DNA of 64,000 nt from Brachyspira alvinipulli ATCC 51933 (GCF_000518245.1 NZ_KI912407.1:122949-186948), one strand, 5' to 3'. Shown: positions 8,800 to 18,115, numbered from the stretch's first letter. The notes: generated from the sequence alone by a model not told the origin. Numbers and translations: made by a program.

Positions 8800-10578
8800 T
8801 TATTTCTCCTTGGCATTTAATGATTGTAAATAGTTAAGATCTTCTTGTAGCTTATTTAAATCATATTCTTGTTTGAAGTCTTTTTTTATAAGTTCTTCAT
8901 TCTCTCTTTTCATCTCTTTAAATTCTTTTTTTCTATCATCAACATAATCCTCTAGAGATTTTATAATAGCAGTATGCATATTATTAAAATTACCTGTTAT
9001 ATTATTTTTTATGCCGTCTTTGAATTCTTTGAAATAATCTTCTAATTCATCTTTTACTTCACTAGCTCTTTGTGCTAAAATTGCTTTTCTAGATTTAGAA
9101 CCAATAAATGCAGATATTAAACTTATAGCAGTACCTGCCAATAATCCTACTGCAGCACCTAAAGGTCCTCCAATAGCACCACCTATTGCCATTCCTGCAA
9201 ATACTCCGCCTACACTTCCTCCTATTTTTATACCGACATCTAATCCTTTTTCCCATTTGAATGATTGAGGTTTACTAAAACTCATATTATTAAATGAAAG
9301 TTTATAATCTTCATTGTTTATGATATCCGATAACTCTAAAATCTGTTTTTCAATTTCGAATCTAATACTTGTAAACTCATCTAATACAGCATTTGATATC
9401 TCAGAATAATAATCTCTTTGATAATCTTCAAATGATTGTGATAGATTAGGACCATCTACAACTCCTTGATCTATAATATTATGCATTTGAGATCTAAATT
9501 TACCAAAATATTCAACTGATATATTTTCAGCAAAATTACGTATAGATTTTTTTGCATTATTTAAATAATTTATAATGCTTTCTACCTTTTCTTCTATTTC
9601 TATATTCTGTTTTTTAAACTTATTTTCATTTTCTTCTAATTTTTCTTTTAATTGTTCATTACTGCCATTAACAGCTTCTATTAAATCTTTAATAGAATCT
9701 ACAGCAGATTTAATATAATTATTTAATCTTATATTAAAAATTTCTTCAGATTTTATTTTATTATCATGCGCAAAGTTTTCTAATTTTTTTAATAATACTT
9801 CGATATTAGATGATTTAATTTTTTCCTCGTCTTTATATATTCTTCCATAAGCTGCCTTATAAGCATTTACAACCATAATATCTTCTTTAAACTCTGTTTT
9901 TATTTTTTCAGCTATAGACTTTAAAATTTTTGTATTATAATCTATAGCTTCTTCTATCTCTCTTTTGTTCTCTCCAAATTCATTTTGTACAAAGATAACA
10001 TTTGTAAATATCTCCCATATAGATCTTATAAATACTTCTTCATGCCTTCTTATAGTTGGTGATGTAGGTATAACAAATAAAGCACATGATAAATTTTCTA
10101 TATATTTTTTTGTAGTCTTTTCATTGTTTTTAGTTAAACTTCCAACCCCCGGCAAATCAACTATAACAAGTCCATTTTTTAATATTTCAAGCGGTCTAAA
10201 AAGAACTATTTTTTCAACATTTTTTTCATTGCCATGATTATAATTATTATCAACATACTCTTTTAATTCATCCATAGTATGTACTATTTCAATCTTATCA
10301 GAATCAAAAAAATAAACTTCTGCTTTTTTATCTTCACCATATTTTACTTCCACAGGTACGCAAGTAGTTTCATCTGCTTCATTAGGAAGTATGTTTTCAG
10401 CAAGTATGGAATTAATTAATGTACTTTTTCCCATTCCCTGCATACCAAGTACTGGAACTATATCTTCTCTATTGTTAGAAATTTTGTTCTTTATTTCAAG
10501 AAGTTTTGTACCTAATTTATTTTCTTTAGAATAAAAATCTAATATATTTATTAATTTATCTTCTAATACTATATTCAT
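8800..10578 (-). CDS. Dynamin-like GTPase (second of the cluster)
   Basis: 592 residues. The GTPase domain shows GMQGMGKS (45-52), TTCVPVE as switch I near 71-77, and DLPGVGSL (141-148). The G4 motif is degenerate (VQNEFGENK). Helical stalk segments cover ~270-350, and a Gly-rich hydrophobic hairpin near 440-490 (e.g. GGSVGGVFAGMAIGGAIGG) suits a membrane-insertion paddle. The C-terminus is coiled coil. The start ATGA overlaps the stop of the upstream coiled-coil gene by four bases, a sign of translational coupling. The family is the bacterial dynamin-like proteins; the specific function is unknown. Confidence 0.85.
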   Translation of the reverse strand: MNIVLEDKLINILDFYSKENKLGTKLLEIKNKISNNREDIVPVLGMQGMGKSTLINSILAENILPNEADETTCVPVEVKYGEDKKAEVYFFDSDKIEIVHTMDELKEYVDNNYNHGNEKNVEKIVLFRPLEILKNGLVIVDLPGVGSLTKNNEKTTKKYIENLSCALFVIPTSPTIRRHEEVFIRSIWEIFTNVIFVQNEFGENKREIEEAIDYNTKILKSIAEKIKTEFKEDIMVVNAYKAAYGRIYKDEEKIKSSNIEVLLKKLENFAHDNKIKSEEIFNIRLNNYIKSAVDSIKDLIEAVNGSNEQLKEKLEENENKFKKQNIEIEEKVESIINYLNNAKKSIRNFAENISVEYFGKFRSQMHNIIDQGVVDGPNLSQSFEDYQRDYYSEISNAVLDEFTSIRFEIEKQILELSDIINNEDYKLSFNNMSFSKPQSFKWEKGLDVGIKIGGSVGGVFAGMAIGGAIGGPLGAAVGLLAGTAISLISAFIGSKSRKAILAQRASEVKDELEDYFKEFKDGIKNNITGNFNNMHTAIIKSLEDYVDDRKKEFKEMKRENEELIKKDFKQEYDLNKLQEDLNYLQSLNAKEK

Positions 10579-11216
10579 TTTTTTCTCCCAAATAAACGTT
10601 TATAAAATGGTAAAGATAAATACTCTAAAGTTTCTTCAAATTCTTTAATCTTTAGACTATATTCCTCTTTTGATTTTTCCATACAATCTTTAATGTATGA
10701 TATATCGGTTTCTAGCTTTTGTATTCTATTTTCTATATTTGAAGTTAATTCTATTTTTACATTTTCTATAAGTTCTTTATTTGAATCTATTTTACTGTTA
10801 ATATCTTCTCTTATATTATTTAATTCTGTATTAATAGTATTTTCCATATCTTTAATATTGTTTAATTCTGTATTAATACCATTTGCTATATCTTCTTTAG
10901 ATTTAGTAATACAATTTTCTAAGTAATTTTTATTTTCTTCTAAATCATTTTTGGAAAGTTCATTGCTTGCTTTATTCAATATATCTTTTATATTTTTATT
11001 TGCTTCTTCAAAGGCTTCTTCCAAAGTTTCTTTTATATTTTCTAATTTTCTATCTAATTTATTTAACTCATCTTCAAATGATAAATTTGAAATATTCTCT
11101 CTAATATTCTCTAGAACAGCTTTTTGATTTTCTATTTTTTCTAATATATCACTTGAAATATTTCTTTTTATATCTTCCATTAATTTCTTAGCAGTATTAT
11201 CTGCTCTAAGTATCAT
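10575..11216 (-). CDS. Long coiled-coil protein between two dynamin genes
   Basis: 213 residues, almost entirely helical. Repeated short units such as NTELNNI and KEDIANGI across residues ~70-190 suggest a continuous coiled coil. The C-terminus, YLSLPFYKRLFGRKK, is aromatic and basic and could touch membrane. There is no signal peptide and no recognised family. It overlaps the next GTPase gene by four bases. Its place between two GTPase genes suggests a bridging or adaptor subunit, like the helical partners in other bacterial dynamin pairs; this is inference. Confidence 0.75.
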   Translation of the reverse strand: MILRADNTAKKLMEDIKRNISSDILEKIENQKAVLENIRENISNLSFEDELNKLDRKLENIKETLEEAFEEANKNIKDILNKASNELSKNDLEENKNYLENCITKSKEDIANGINTELNNIKDMENTINTELNNIREDINSKIDSNKELIENVKIELTSNIENRIQKLETDISYIKDCMEKSKEEYSLKIKEFEETLEYLSLPFYKRLFGRKK

Positions 11217-11227
11217 AACATAACTCC

Positions 11228-13714
11228 TTATTTTCTTATTCTTAATATATTTGCTATATTATCAGAAACATTTTTATCTAAAAAAATACTATATTCTTTT
11301 TCTATTTCTCCTATAAGTTTTATCTCATCTTGAAGGTTTTTACATGGTTTTAATTGATGTTCTATAAATGATAAATTATATATAGGGTTTTCACTATTAA
11401 TAATTATAATAGATTTACAATTAGTAATTTTTTCTATTTCTTCTTTGAAATCTAAAATAGATGAAAGCATTTCTGTAAAACTATTACTATTTATAAGCTG
11501 TTCAAAGTCTTCTATAACTAAAAATAAAAAATTACTATTTGATAATTTATCAAGCAATTTTATATCTTTAATTTGTTTTTTATTAAATCCTATTTGAGCA
11601 TTAAGCATTAAATAAATATTATTATATCTATTAAAACTTATATTAATTTCATTAGGACTATATAAAAGGTTTAATGAAAAAGGTGAATCTTTTAATATAG
11701 AAGAAACATAATTTTTCATTTTATCATTAATTTCTACTATTTTATTAAAAAATCTTTTTATAAATAAACTTATAGATTGACTATCCCAACCTATTATCAT
11801 ATCATTTGCTTTATATATTTTTAAATGATTTAATAAGTTTTTCATTACTTCATCATTAAAGCTATATATAATGTATTCAGATAATAAAGAGAAATTATAT
11901 ATATAGTCATCAATTTCTATTTCTTCTAATGATATATTATTATCTTTCGTTGTTTCTTCTTTTTTTGATTTGTTGATATTGTTATGTTTTTTTAGACTTC
12001 TATAACCACGAAGTAAATTATCTAGTTCTTCTATTATAGATTTTGTTTCTTTTTGACTTAATAAGTTTTTTTGTTTATCTTCATAACTTCTTCTTTCTCT
12101 TTCCAATGCTAAATCAAATTGACCTGTTATAAATGAAAATTGATTATAATATTCTTCTATAGTTTTTGAATATATACTTTTTATCCTTTGTATATATTCT
12201 TTTATATTTTTCTCGGTTGCTTCCTTATTTATTTCTGTTTCATATTCTGTTATTTCTTCTTTTCCCCAATTATTATTACCCCAATCAAAAAATCTTGCTA
12301 CTCCAGCAAAAAATCCAGGTTTGTCTCTCCATCTTTTTACTGGTTTTTTATCTTTTTGTACTTCTAAATTATACTGTGATACATTAACTTGACTGAAAGT
12401 TATATCTCTAGGAGGTATATTTAATTCTTTTGATATATTTATCAAGAAATTATAATAATTTTTAATAGTTTCTGTTATACCTTTTTCAAAATTATGTGCC
12501 ATCTCTTTAGTTTTTTTTACTTTATCTTCTATATTCCCAGAGTTTAAACTAACATTTGTCATTTCAGATAAAGCATTAAAAAATATGCCTAAAAAGCTAG
12601 AAGAACTACTATTATTTTTATTAGCTGTATTGTTACTATTTAATGAATCATAACTAAATAAATTAAATAACTTTTCTATGTTATTATCAAAATCTTCTTT
12701 AGCTTTATTAATTTTAGAATCGTAACCTTCATATTGAAATTTGATATTATAATTAATTCCGCTTAACCTTTTTTTCTCATCTGATATTAATAAATCAAAT
12801 TTACTAATTATACTATCTATTCTTTCTTCATCTATATTAGGTTTTTTATCATTAACCAATTTATTAACATTAGAAACGAATTCATCAAATCTATCTTCAT
12901 ACTTTTTTTCAATATTTATGTTTTCTGTTTTTTTTCTTAATATAAGGATAGAAGATAATTGGCATATAACTACAGACTGTTTATCATTTATATTACTATT
13001 GTTAATTATTCTTATAAGTCTATTTTTATGTTCCAAAGCAACTTCATCAGCACTTTTTGTACCTTCTATATTAGGGAGCACAGAATCAAGCATATTTTGT
13101 ACTATAACAATAGGAATGTTTCTTGAAGCAATTTTATTTATAATTTCTCTAGTTTTATCATCACTATTTGTTTTTGTAGTTGTTACGTATATACATATAT
13201 CTATTGTAGGAAGTAAAGTATCTAATGTAAGTTCCTCATGATATTCTAAGCCGTACGCTTCTAATCCAGGACTGTCTATTAATTCTATATCTTTATCTAA
13301 ACTAAAATATGGTGTATATATTTCAAGGAATTCTACTCTGTTTTTATTATTTTCATTATATCGTTCATCATTATATTGTAAGATATTCTTAGGTAATACA
13401 TTATCATATTCTTTTTTTCTTCCATCATTAAAATATATGATTAACTTTTCATTATTCCCATAAAAACAACTTGTTATACTGCTTGAATTTGGTACTACAG
13501 CTGTAGAAAGTATTTGTTTTCCCATTATTGCATTAATAAGAGTAGATTTTCCGCTGCTTGTAATACCAATAATACCTACTCTTACCCTATTATTTCGCCA
13601 TTTTTCTTTTCTATTTTCAAGCCAAACAATATCTTCATTATACCTTTTTTTAACATTTGTATTTTTTGATAAAATTGGAATTATATTATTTATTAATTCT
13701 AATGCAGTAGACAT
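11228..13714 (-). CDS. Large dynamin-like GTPase, first gene of the cluster
   Basis: 828 residues. The GTPase core has GITSSGKS (50-57), NSSSITSC as switch I (~76-83), DSPGLEAYG (147-155) and a degenerate G4, VQNMLDSV. A helical stalk follows. Residues ~375-395 are Ser/Asn-rich, around a weak hydrophobic patch (SSFLGIFFNALSEM). The C-terminal ~200 residues form a separate domain with a run of beta-alpha-like segments (NFLFLVIEDFEQL, CKSIIIINSENP). No strong membrane hairpin is visible, unlike in the other two GTPases. The promoter lies directly upstream and leaves essentially no leader before the ATG. It should initiate expression of the six-gene operon. Confidence 0.85.
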   Translation of the reverse strand: MSTALELINNIIPILSKNTNVKKRYNEDIVWLENRKEKWRNNRVRVGIIGITSSGKSTLINAIMGKQILSTAVVPNSSSITSCFYGNNEKLIIYFNDGRKKEYDNVLPKNILQYNDERYNENNKNRVEFLEIYTPYFSLDKDIELIDSPGLEAYGLEYHEELTLDTLLPTIDICIYVTTTKTNSDDKTREIINKIASRNIPIVIVQNMLDSVLPNIEGTKSADEVALEHKNRLIRIINNSNINDKQSVVICQLSSILILRKKTENINIEKKYEDRFDEFVSNVNKLVNDKKPNIDEERIDSIISKFDLLISDEKKRLSGINYNIKFQYEGYDSKINKAKEDFDNNIEKLFNLFSYDSLNSNNTANKNNSSSSSFLGIFFNALSEMTNVSLNSGNIEDKVKKTKEMAHNFEKGITETIKNYYNFLINISKELNIPPRDITFSQVNVSQYNLEVQKDKKPVKRWRDKPGFFAGVARFFDWGNNNWGKEEITEYETEINKEATEKNIKEYIQRIKSIYSKTIEEYYNQFSFITGQFDLALERERRSYEDKQKNLLSQKETKSIIEELDNLLRGYRSLKKHNNINKSKKEETTKDNNISLEEIEIDDYIYNFSLLSEYIIYSFNDEVMKNLLNHLKIYKANDMIIGWDSQSISLFIKRFFNKIVEINDKMKNYVSSILKDSPFSLNLLYSPNEINISFNRYNNIYLMLNAQIGFNKKQIKDIKLLDKLSNSNFLFLVIEDFEQLINSNSFTEMLSSILDFKEEIEKITNCKSIIIINSENPIYNLSFIEHQLKPCKNLQDEIKLIGEIEKEYSIFLDKNVSDNIANILRIRK

Positions 13715-13721
13715 GTATTAG

Positions 13722-13749
13722 ATTATATCATAAAAAAAAATATAATCAA
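13722..13749 (-). promoter_or_regulatory. Promoter of the dynamin-like GTPase operon
   Basis: Minus-strand TTGATT (13744-13749), 16-base spacer, TATAAT (13722-13727). Seven bases separate the -10 box from the ATG at 13714, so RNA should start at or one base before the start codon. No Shine-Dalgarno sequence is present, which predicts a leaderless transcript. Confidence 0.65.
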
Positions 13750-13957
13750 CTTTTTTATATGTAATTGTACATTAAAAATCAAATCTATATGTATATAATA
13801 TATTCATTGCTTGTAAATTTAGATATAAACAGTATAGATTATATACAAGATTCAAAATAAAGTGTATTAATATTATACCATTAATTAGTTTTTAATTTTA
13901 CAAATATCAATAAAATAACAATTAATGTATTATTTTAATACTAAAAATCAAATTTTA

Positions 13958-14040
13958 TTGGTACAATTCTTGCATATATATTAGTGTAGCGATGATAAAA
14001 ACTTAAAAAAGTTACAAAATATATAAAGATGCTACATTAA
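13958..14040 (+). promoter_or_regulatory. Candidate sigma-54-type promoter and leader hairpin of the hsp20 pair
   Basis: In the 366-base gap before the first hsp20 gene, 13958-13974 matches the -24/-12 pattern, TTGGTAC then five bases then TTGCA, with GG and GC at the correct 12-base distance. Two conserved positions differ. Ten-base arms TTAGTGTAGC (13981-13990) and GCTACATTAA (14031-14040) are inverted repeats with one mismatch around a 40-base loop and would fall in the 5' leader. No CIRCE element is present. The remaining AT-rich sequence (13750-13950) shows nothing I can assign. Confidence 0.35.
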
Positions 14041-14080
14041 ATGAAATTAGAAATATAAAAGTTAATAAGGAGTTTTAACT

Positions 14081-14503
14081 ATGACTAAAAACATATTTTT
14101 ACCAGCTTTACATACTATATTAGATGATTTTAGAGGTTTTGATGAAGCATTTAATGGCTTATACAATAGTAATGAAATAAAAAGAGCATGCCACTATAAT
14201 ATAGAAGAAAATGATAAAAACTACTCTATAGAAATAGATATGCCTGGAGTAAAAAAAGAAGATTTAGAAATAGGTATAAAAGAAAATGTATTATCTATTT
14301 CTGCTAAACGCAAAAAAACAGTAAAAACAGAAAATGGAGAATCCAAAGAAGAAATCATATCAAGCTATGAACAAAGCTTTAATGTAAGCACAAAAGGTAT
14401 TGATATAGAAAATATAGAAGCTAACTTAAATAATGGAGTTTTGACTATAGCTCTTCCAAAAAAAGAAGAGATTAAATATGAGAAAAAAATTAATATAGCT
14501 TAA
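14081..14503 (+). CDS. Small heat-shock protein, Hsp20 family
   Basis: 140 residues with an alpha-crystallin domain from about residue 42 to 135. It includes YSIEIDMPGVKKEDLEIGI and the C-terminal GVLTIALPKK (the family GVLxIxxPK motif). It acts as an ATP-independent holdase for unfolding cytosolic proteins. AAGGAG precedes the ATG. The N-terminal tail, which starts KNIFLPALHTIL, is shared with the downstream paralogue. A possible sigma-54-like promoter and a leader inverted repeat lie upstream. Confidence 0.93.
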   Translation: MTKNIFLPALHTILDDFRGFDEAFNGLYNSNEIKRACHYNIEENDKNYSIEIDMPGVKKEDLEIGIKENVLSISAKRKKTVKTENGESKEEIISSYEQSFNVSTKGIDIENIEANLNNGVLTIALPKKEEIKYEKKINIA

Positions 14504-14560
14504 TGAGTTTAATTAGAGGTTTATGAGAATTTTTAGAATATGAAATAAGGAGATTTCAAT

Positions 14561-14992
14561 ATGTCAAAAAGAATATTTGTACCAACTTTACATTCAATTT
14601 TTTCAAATACTAATAGATACAATAATCCTGTAGGAAATTACAATCATTACAGAGATTATGAACATAGAATGCTTGATTATAGAATAGATGAAGATGAAAA
14701 GAGCTACTGCCTAGAAATAGATATGCCTGGAGTTAGGAAAGAAGATTTAGAAATAGGTATAAAAGAAAATATATTATCTATTTCTGCTAAAAGAAAAAAA
14801 ATGATGAAATCAGATGATGGAGAAACAAAGGAAGAAGTTATTTCAAGTTATGAGCAGAGTTTCAATATTAGTACAAAAGGTATTGATGTAGAAAATATAG
14901 AAGCCAACTTAAATAATGGAGTTTTAGTTATAAACCTTCCAAAGAAAGAAGAGTTTAAGTATGAGAAAAAAATTGAGATTAAAGGGGAATAA
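14561..14992 (+). CDS. Small heat-shock protein, Hsp20 family (tandem paralogue)
   Basis: 143 residues and a close paralogue of the preceding gene. The segment IDMPGVRKEDLEIGIKENIL is nearly identical, and both carry SSYEQSFNxSTKGID. The alpha-crystallin domain ends in GVLVINLPKK. It has its own AAGGAG site 57 bases after the first stop and is probably co-transcribed. The pair may form hetero-oligomers, as IbpA/IbpB do. A strong bidirectional terminator follows. Confidence 0.93.
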   Translation: MSKRIFVPTLHSIFSNTNRYNNPVGNYNHYRDYEHRMLDYRIDEDEKSYCLEIDMPGVRKEDLEIGIKENILSISAKRKKMMKSDDGETKEEVISSYEQSFNISTKGIDVENIEANLNNGVLVINLPKKEEFKYEKKIEIKGE

Positions 14993-15044
14993 TAAACAAT
15001 AAAATAAGCATTTCAAATTCATAATATATAATCCATAATAATAA

Positions 15045-15072
15045 AAGGCGTATGTTTAAACACATACGCCTT
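15045..15072. terminator. Bidirectional terminator between hsp20 and the symporter gene
   Basis: A perfect 11-bp stem, AAGGCGTATGT / ACATACGCCTT, with a 6-base loop. T-rich sequence follows on both strands. It serves the convergent hsp20 (plus) and symporter (minus) units. Confidence 0.9.
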
Positions 15073-15091
15073 AATTTTGTTTATTAAAAAA

Positions 15092-16381
15092 TTAACTCCA
15101 TTTACTCATATCCATTTGTTTAGTCAATTTAGCAACAACAGCAGTACCGCATAAATCTCCTGATATATTCAAAGCTGTTCTTCCCATATCAAGTAAAGCA
15201 TCTATTCCTACTATCATACCATAAGCAGCAGCCACATTAGCATTAGAATTAATATCTAGTCCTATAGAATTGAGAACCATTAAAAGCATAATAGAACCGG
15301 CTCCAGGAACACCAGCTGTACCAATAGCAGCCAAAACAGACACTATAACAACCGTTAATTGAGAATCAAAATTCAAATGATTTCCGCTTGCATTAGCTAT
15401 AAAAATAGCACAAATACCTAAATATATTGCAGTACCATTCATATTTATAGTTGCACCTAAAGGTAAAGTAAAGCTATAAATACCTTGATTAATTCCCATT
15501 TGTTCATCGGCAATTTTCATAGATATAGGCAATGTTCCGCCTGAAGAACGTGTAACAAAGGCTGTAAATAAAGGCTCAGAAATCTTTTTTAAGAATTTAA
15601 GAGGGTTTATTCCAAAAATAATATTTATTATACTGTAAACAATCACTAATTGAATGATAAAAGAAAAATAAATAGTGAATGTAACTTTAAATAAAGAACC
15701 GAATGAACTAGGTCCGTTTTTAGCAAATACTGTAAATATCAATGCCAAAACACCTATAGGAGCATAGAACATTATCCATCCTACAATTTTGATTATAATA
15801 TGTGTACATCCGTCAAAAAATTTATACACTATCTCAGCATTTTCTTTTGTTTTTTCATTGTGTCTGCAAAATGCCAATGATATTCCAAAGAAAATAGCAA
15901 AAAATATAGTAGGAAGAACATCTCCGTCACCTTTTGCAAATGAAGCGAATGGGTTTGTAGGTATTGTGGAAAGTAATGTATCTATAAAACTTGGTTTAGT
16001 AAACTCTTTAGTTGCCGCCATAGCAAAATCTAAATCCATTCCCAAACCCGGTTTAAATATATTGCCTATAAAAAGACCGAATATAGATGATATTGCTGAT
16101 GTTACTATATAAAATGCCAATATTATAATACCAACTATACCTAAATCTTTAGGCGATATGCTTGATACTCCGCTTATTAAAGTAAAAAGTATTACAGGCA
16201 TTACTATCATTTTTAAAAGTCTTATAAATATAGTGCCTATAGGATCAGCTATAGCTATAAGTTTTGCAGTAGTTTCAGCAGAAGCATTTAATGAAACTAT
16301 CATACCAAGTACAGCACCTGCTATTAAGCTTATAAGTATAAAAATCAGCAGCTTGCTTTTAACATCTTTAAGCATACTCAT
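15092..16381 (-). CDS. Dicarboxylate/amino acid:cation symporter (DAACS, GltP type)
   Basis: A 429-residue inner-membrane transporter of the sodium/proton-coupled glutamate/aspartate/C4-dicarboxylate family. Visible hallmarks are the serine-rich hairpin-1 segment FVTRSSGGTLPIS, NMNGTAIYLG in transmembrane segment 7, GTAGVPGAGSIMLL in hairpin 2, and DMGRTALNISGD in segment 8, whose Asp and Arg bind substrate. These point to an acidic amino acid or C4-dicarboxylate rather than a neutral one. It is monocistronic between two terminator regions. Confidence 0.9.
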   Translation of the reverse strand: MSMLKDVKSKLLIFILISLIAGAVLGMIVSLNASAETTAKLIAIADPIGTIFIRLLKMIVMPVILFTLISGVSSISPKDLGIVGIIILAFYIVTSAISSIFGLFIGNIFKPGLGMDLDFAMAATKEFTKPSFIDTLLSTIPTNPFASFAKGDGDVLPTIFFAIFFGISLAFCRHNEKTKENAEIVYKFFDGCTHIIIKIVGWIMFYAPIGVLALIFTVFAKNGPSSFGSLFKVTFTIYFSFIIQLVIVYSIINIIFGINPLKFLKKISEPLFTAFVTRSSGGTLPISMKIADEQMGINQGIYSFTLPLGATINMNGTAIYLGICAIFIANASGNHLNFDSQLTVVIVSVLAAIGTAGVPGAGSIMLLMVLNSIGLDINSNANVAAAYGMIVGIDALLDMGRTALNISGDLCGTAVVAKLTKQMDMSKWS

Positions 16382-16569
16382 AAAAAAAATCCTTAAATAA
16401 TTATTATTCTGTATTTTAAATTATGTTAATAAATATTAAAAAATCAATACTACATAAGATTATTTAATATTTTAAATTTAAAAAATATAACTTTTTTGTT
16501 CTATAATAATAAACCAATACAATAATAATAATTAAAATTTTATCCGTAAAAAATACAAAAATATGTACT

Positions 16570-17838
16570 TTATAAATTATATCTTCTCATAAATATTACA
16601 AAATATATTATTCCTATGAAAAACGGAATTACAGAGGATACAGACATTGAAGCATATATACCCAAAAATCCAATACTGTTTTCCAATATCCTTGATAAAA
16701 TAACTTTAAAGAAGATTGAATCAATAAATGAATTAATAAATGATAAATATGATTTCTGCATGCCTATAAGAAAACTATCCAATATATACATAACAGCATA
16801 AATAATTCCATTAAAAGAGGCGCATATTCTTAAGTAAAATACGGCATCATTTACTGTCTTTTCATCGCCGCTGTAAAATAAAGATATAATATCTATTGCA
16901 AACAAATGTATAAATATAATTGCTGCTGCTGTAATCAATATATTGAAAAATATTCCAAACACAACAATATTTTTTATTTCTCTATAGTTCCTCTCACCAA
17001 TATTTTTTGAAACAATTATACTCAAAGCCTCCCCTACAGACCAAGAAATCATGCCTATAAAAGTATTGATTTTTAATCCTATTGTGAATCCCGCTATTAC
17101 ATCATATTTATTCATCATTATGTTAACTATAAAATACGACATATTTATTATAAGCATTTGAAATATGCATGGAAAAGAAAGTAATATCAATTCTATTATA
17201 ACTTCTGTATTAATATCAAAACTTATATACTCTCTTACAAAATATAATGATAATAAAAAACTTATAGCCTGCGATATTACAGTAGCTAAAGCAGCACCTT
17301 TTACAGACATACTCAATAACACTACGAACAAAAAATCAAGTATAATATTAATCAAAGCGGCAATTATAATAAAATATAATGCAGCTTTTTCCTTTCCTAT
17401 TGATTTTATTACAGATGATAAAGAAGAATATAAAAACATAAATGATACGCCTATAAAAATTATTCTAATATAATCATAAGCATAATTAAATGATTCCTTT
17501 GGTATATTCATAAAAATTAATATTTGTTTAGAAAATATTATACCTATTATTGAAATTATTATAGAAGACAAAACAGCTAGAAATATTAAATTGCCGATAC
17601 TTTGTTTATATTTTATTATATCTTTAGAGCCTCTGTATTTGGATATTATAACAGAACCTCCTATAGATAAACCCAAAGATATAGAATTTACTATAAACAT
17701 AATTGAAGCACAATTTCCCAATGCAGCAATTCCCTCTTTTCCTACTGTATGCGAAATGAATATTATATCTATTATGCTGTATAAATATTGAAGTGTATTA
17801 GAAATAAATAATATAATTGAAAATTTGATTAAATACAT
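16570..17838 (-). CDS. MATE family efflux transporter
   Basis: 422 residues with about 12 membrane segments and the two-fold MATE repeat. Family segments include SIIDIIFISHTVGKEGIAALG (first helix pair) and SVGEALSIIVSKNIGERNY. It exports organic cations or metabolites in exchange for sodium or protons. It is slightly short at the N-terminus. The long 5' leader can fold so that AUG and flanking bases are base-paired (17837-17983), implying post-transcriptional control. It is monocistronic; the substrate is unknown. Confidence 0.88.
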   Translation of the reverse strand: MYLIKFSIILFISNTLQYLYSIIDIIFISHTVGKEGIAALGNCASIMFIVNSISLGLSIGGSVIISKYRGSKDIIKYKQSIGNLIFLAVLSSIIISIIGIIFSKQILIFMNIPKESFNYAYDYIRIIFIGVSFMFLYSSLSSVIKSIGKEKAALYFIIIAALINIILDFLFVVLLSMSVKGAALATVISQAISFLLSLYFVREYISFDINTEVIIELILLSFPCIFQMLIINMSYFIVNIMMNKYDVIAGFTIGLKINTFIGMISWSVGEALSIIVSKNIGERNYREIKNIVVFGIFFNILITAAAIIFIHLFAIDIISLFYSGDEKTVNDAVFYLRICASFNGIIYAVMYILDSFLIGMQKSYLSFINSFIDSIFFKVILSRILENSIGFLGIYASMSVSSVIPFFIGIIYFVIFMRRYNL

Positions 17839-17983
17839 GAAACTTTCCTTGAATTAAAACAAAAGACAAATGCATACAAAAAATTTATAAACCGCAAAGA
17901 ACTGCAGTATAATTATTTTTTAGTATGCCCCAACAATAATTTTATAAAATACTGTAGGAGCTTAATTCAATAACAAGTTTCAT
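17837..17983 (-). promoter_or_regulatory. Structured 5' leader RNA of the MATE gene (candidate riboswitch-like element)
   Basis: On the minus-strand RNA, 5' arm 17983-17962 pairs with 3' arm 17857-17837. This gives two perfect 9-bp helices separated by a 4x3 internal loop. The 3' arm holds the AAGGAAA ribosome site and the AU of the start codon. Nested inside are CUACAGUAU (17957-17949) with AUACUGCAG (17910-17902), 8 of 9 pairs, and a 7-bp stem AAUUAUU/AAUAAUU (17941-17935 with 17917-17911). The inner 17-base loop contains GGGGCAUAC. Its GCAUAC (17928-17923) can pair with GUAUGC at 17877-17872, making a pseudoknot. I do not recognise it as a known class. Confidence 0.5.
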
Positions 17984-18115
17984 ATATCTATATTATTTGA
18001 ATCAATATAATTGTCAAGTATTGATATTATTGTGATTTTATTTTATTATATATAAAATGTATAATTAAAAAAAATAATAATATATAAATACACTACACTA
18101 TAATAGTATATATTA

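Noticed and set aside
13740-14080. CIRCE/HrcA operator for the hsp20 genes
   Set aside because: No TTAGCACTC-N9-GAGTGCTAA-like sequence is present in the interval.
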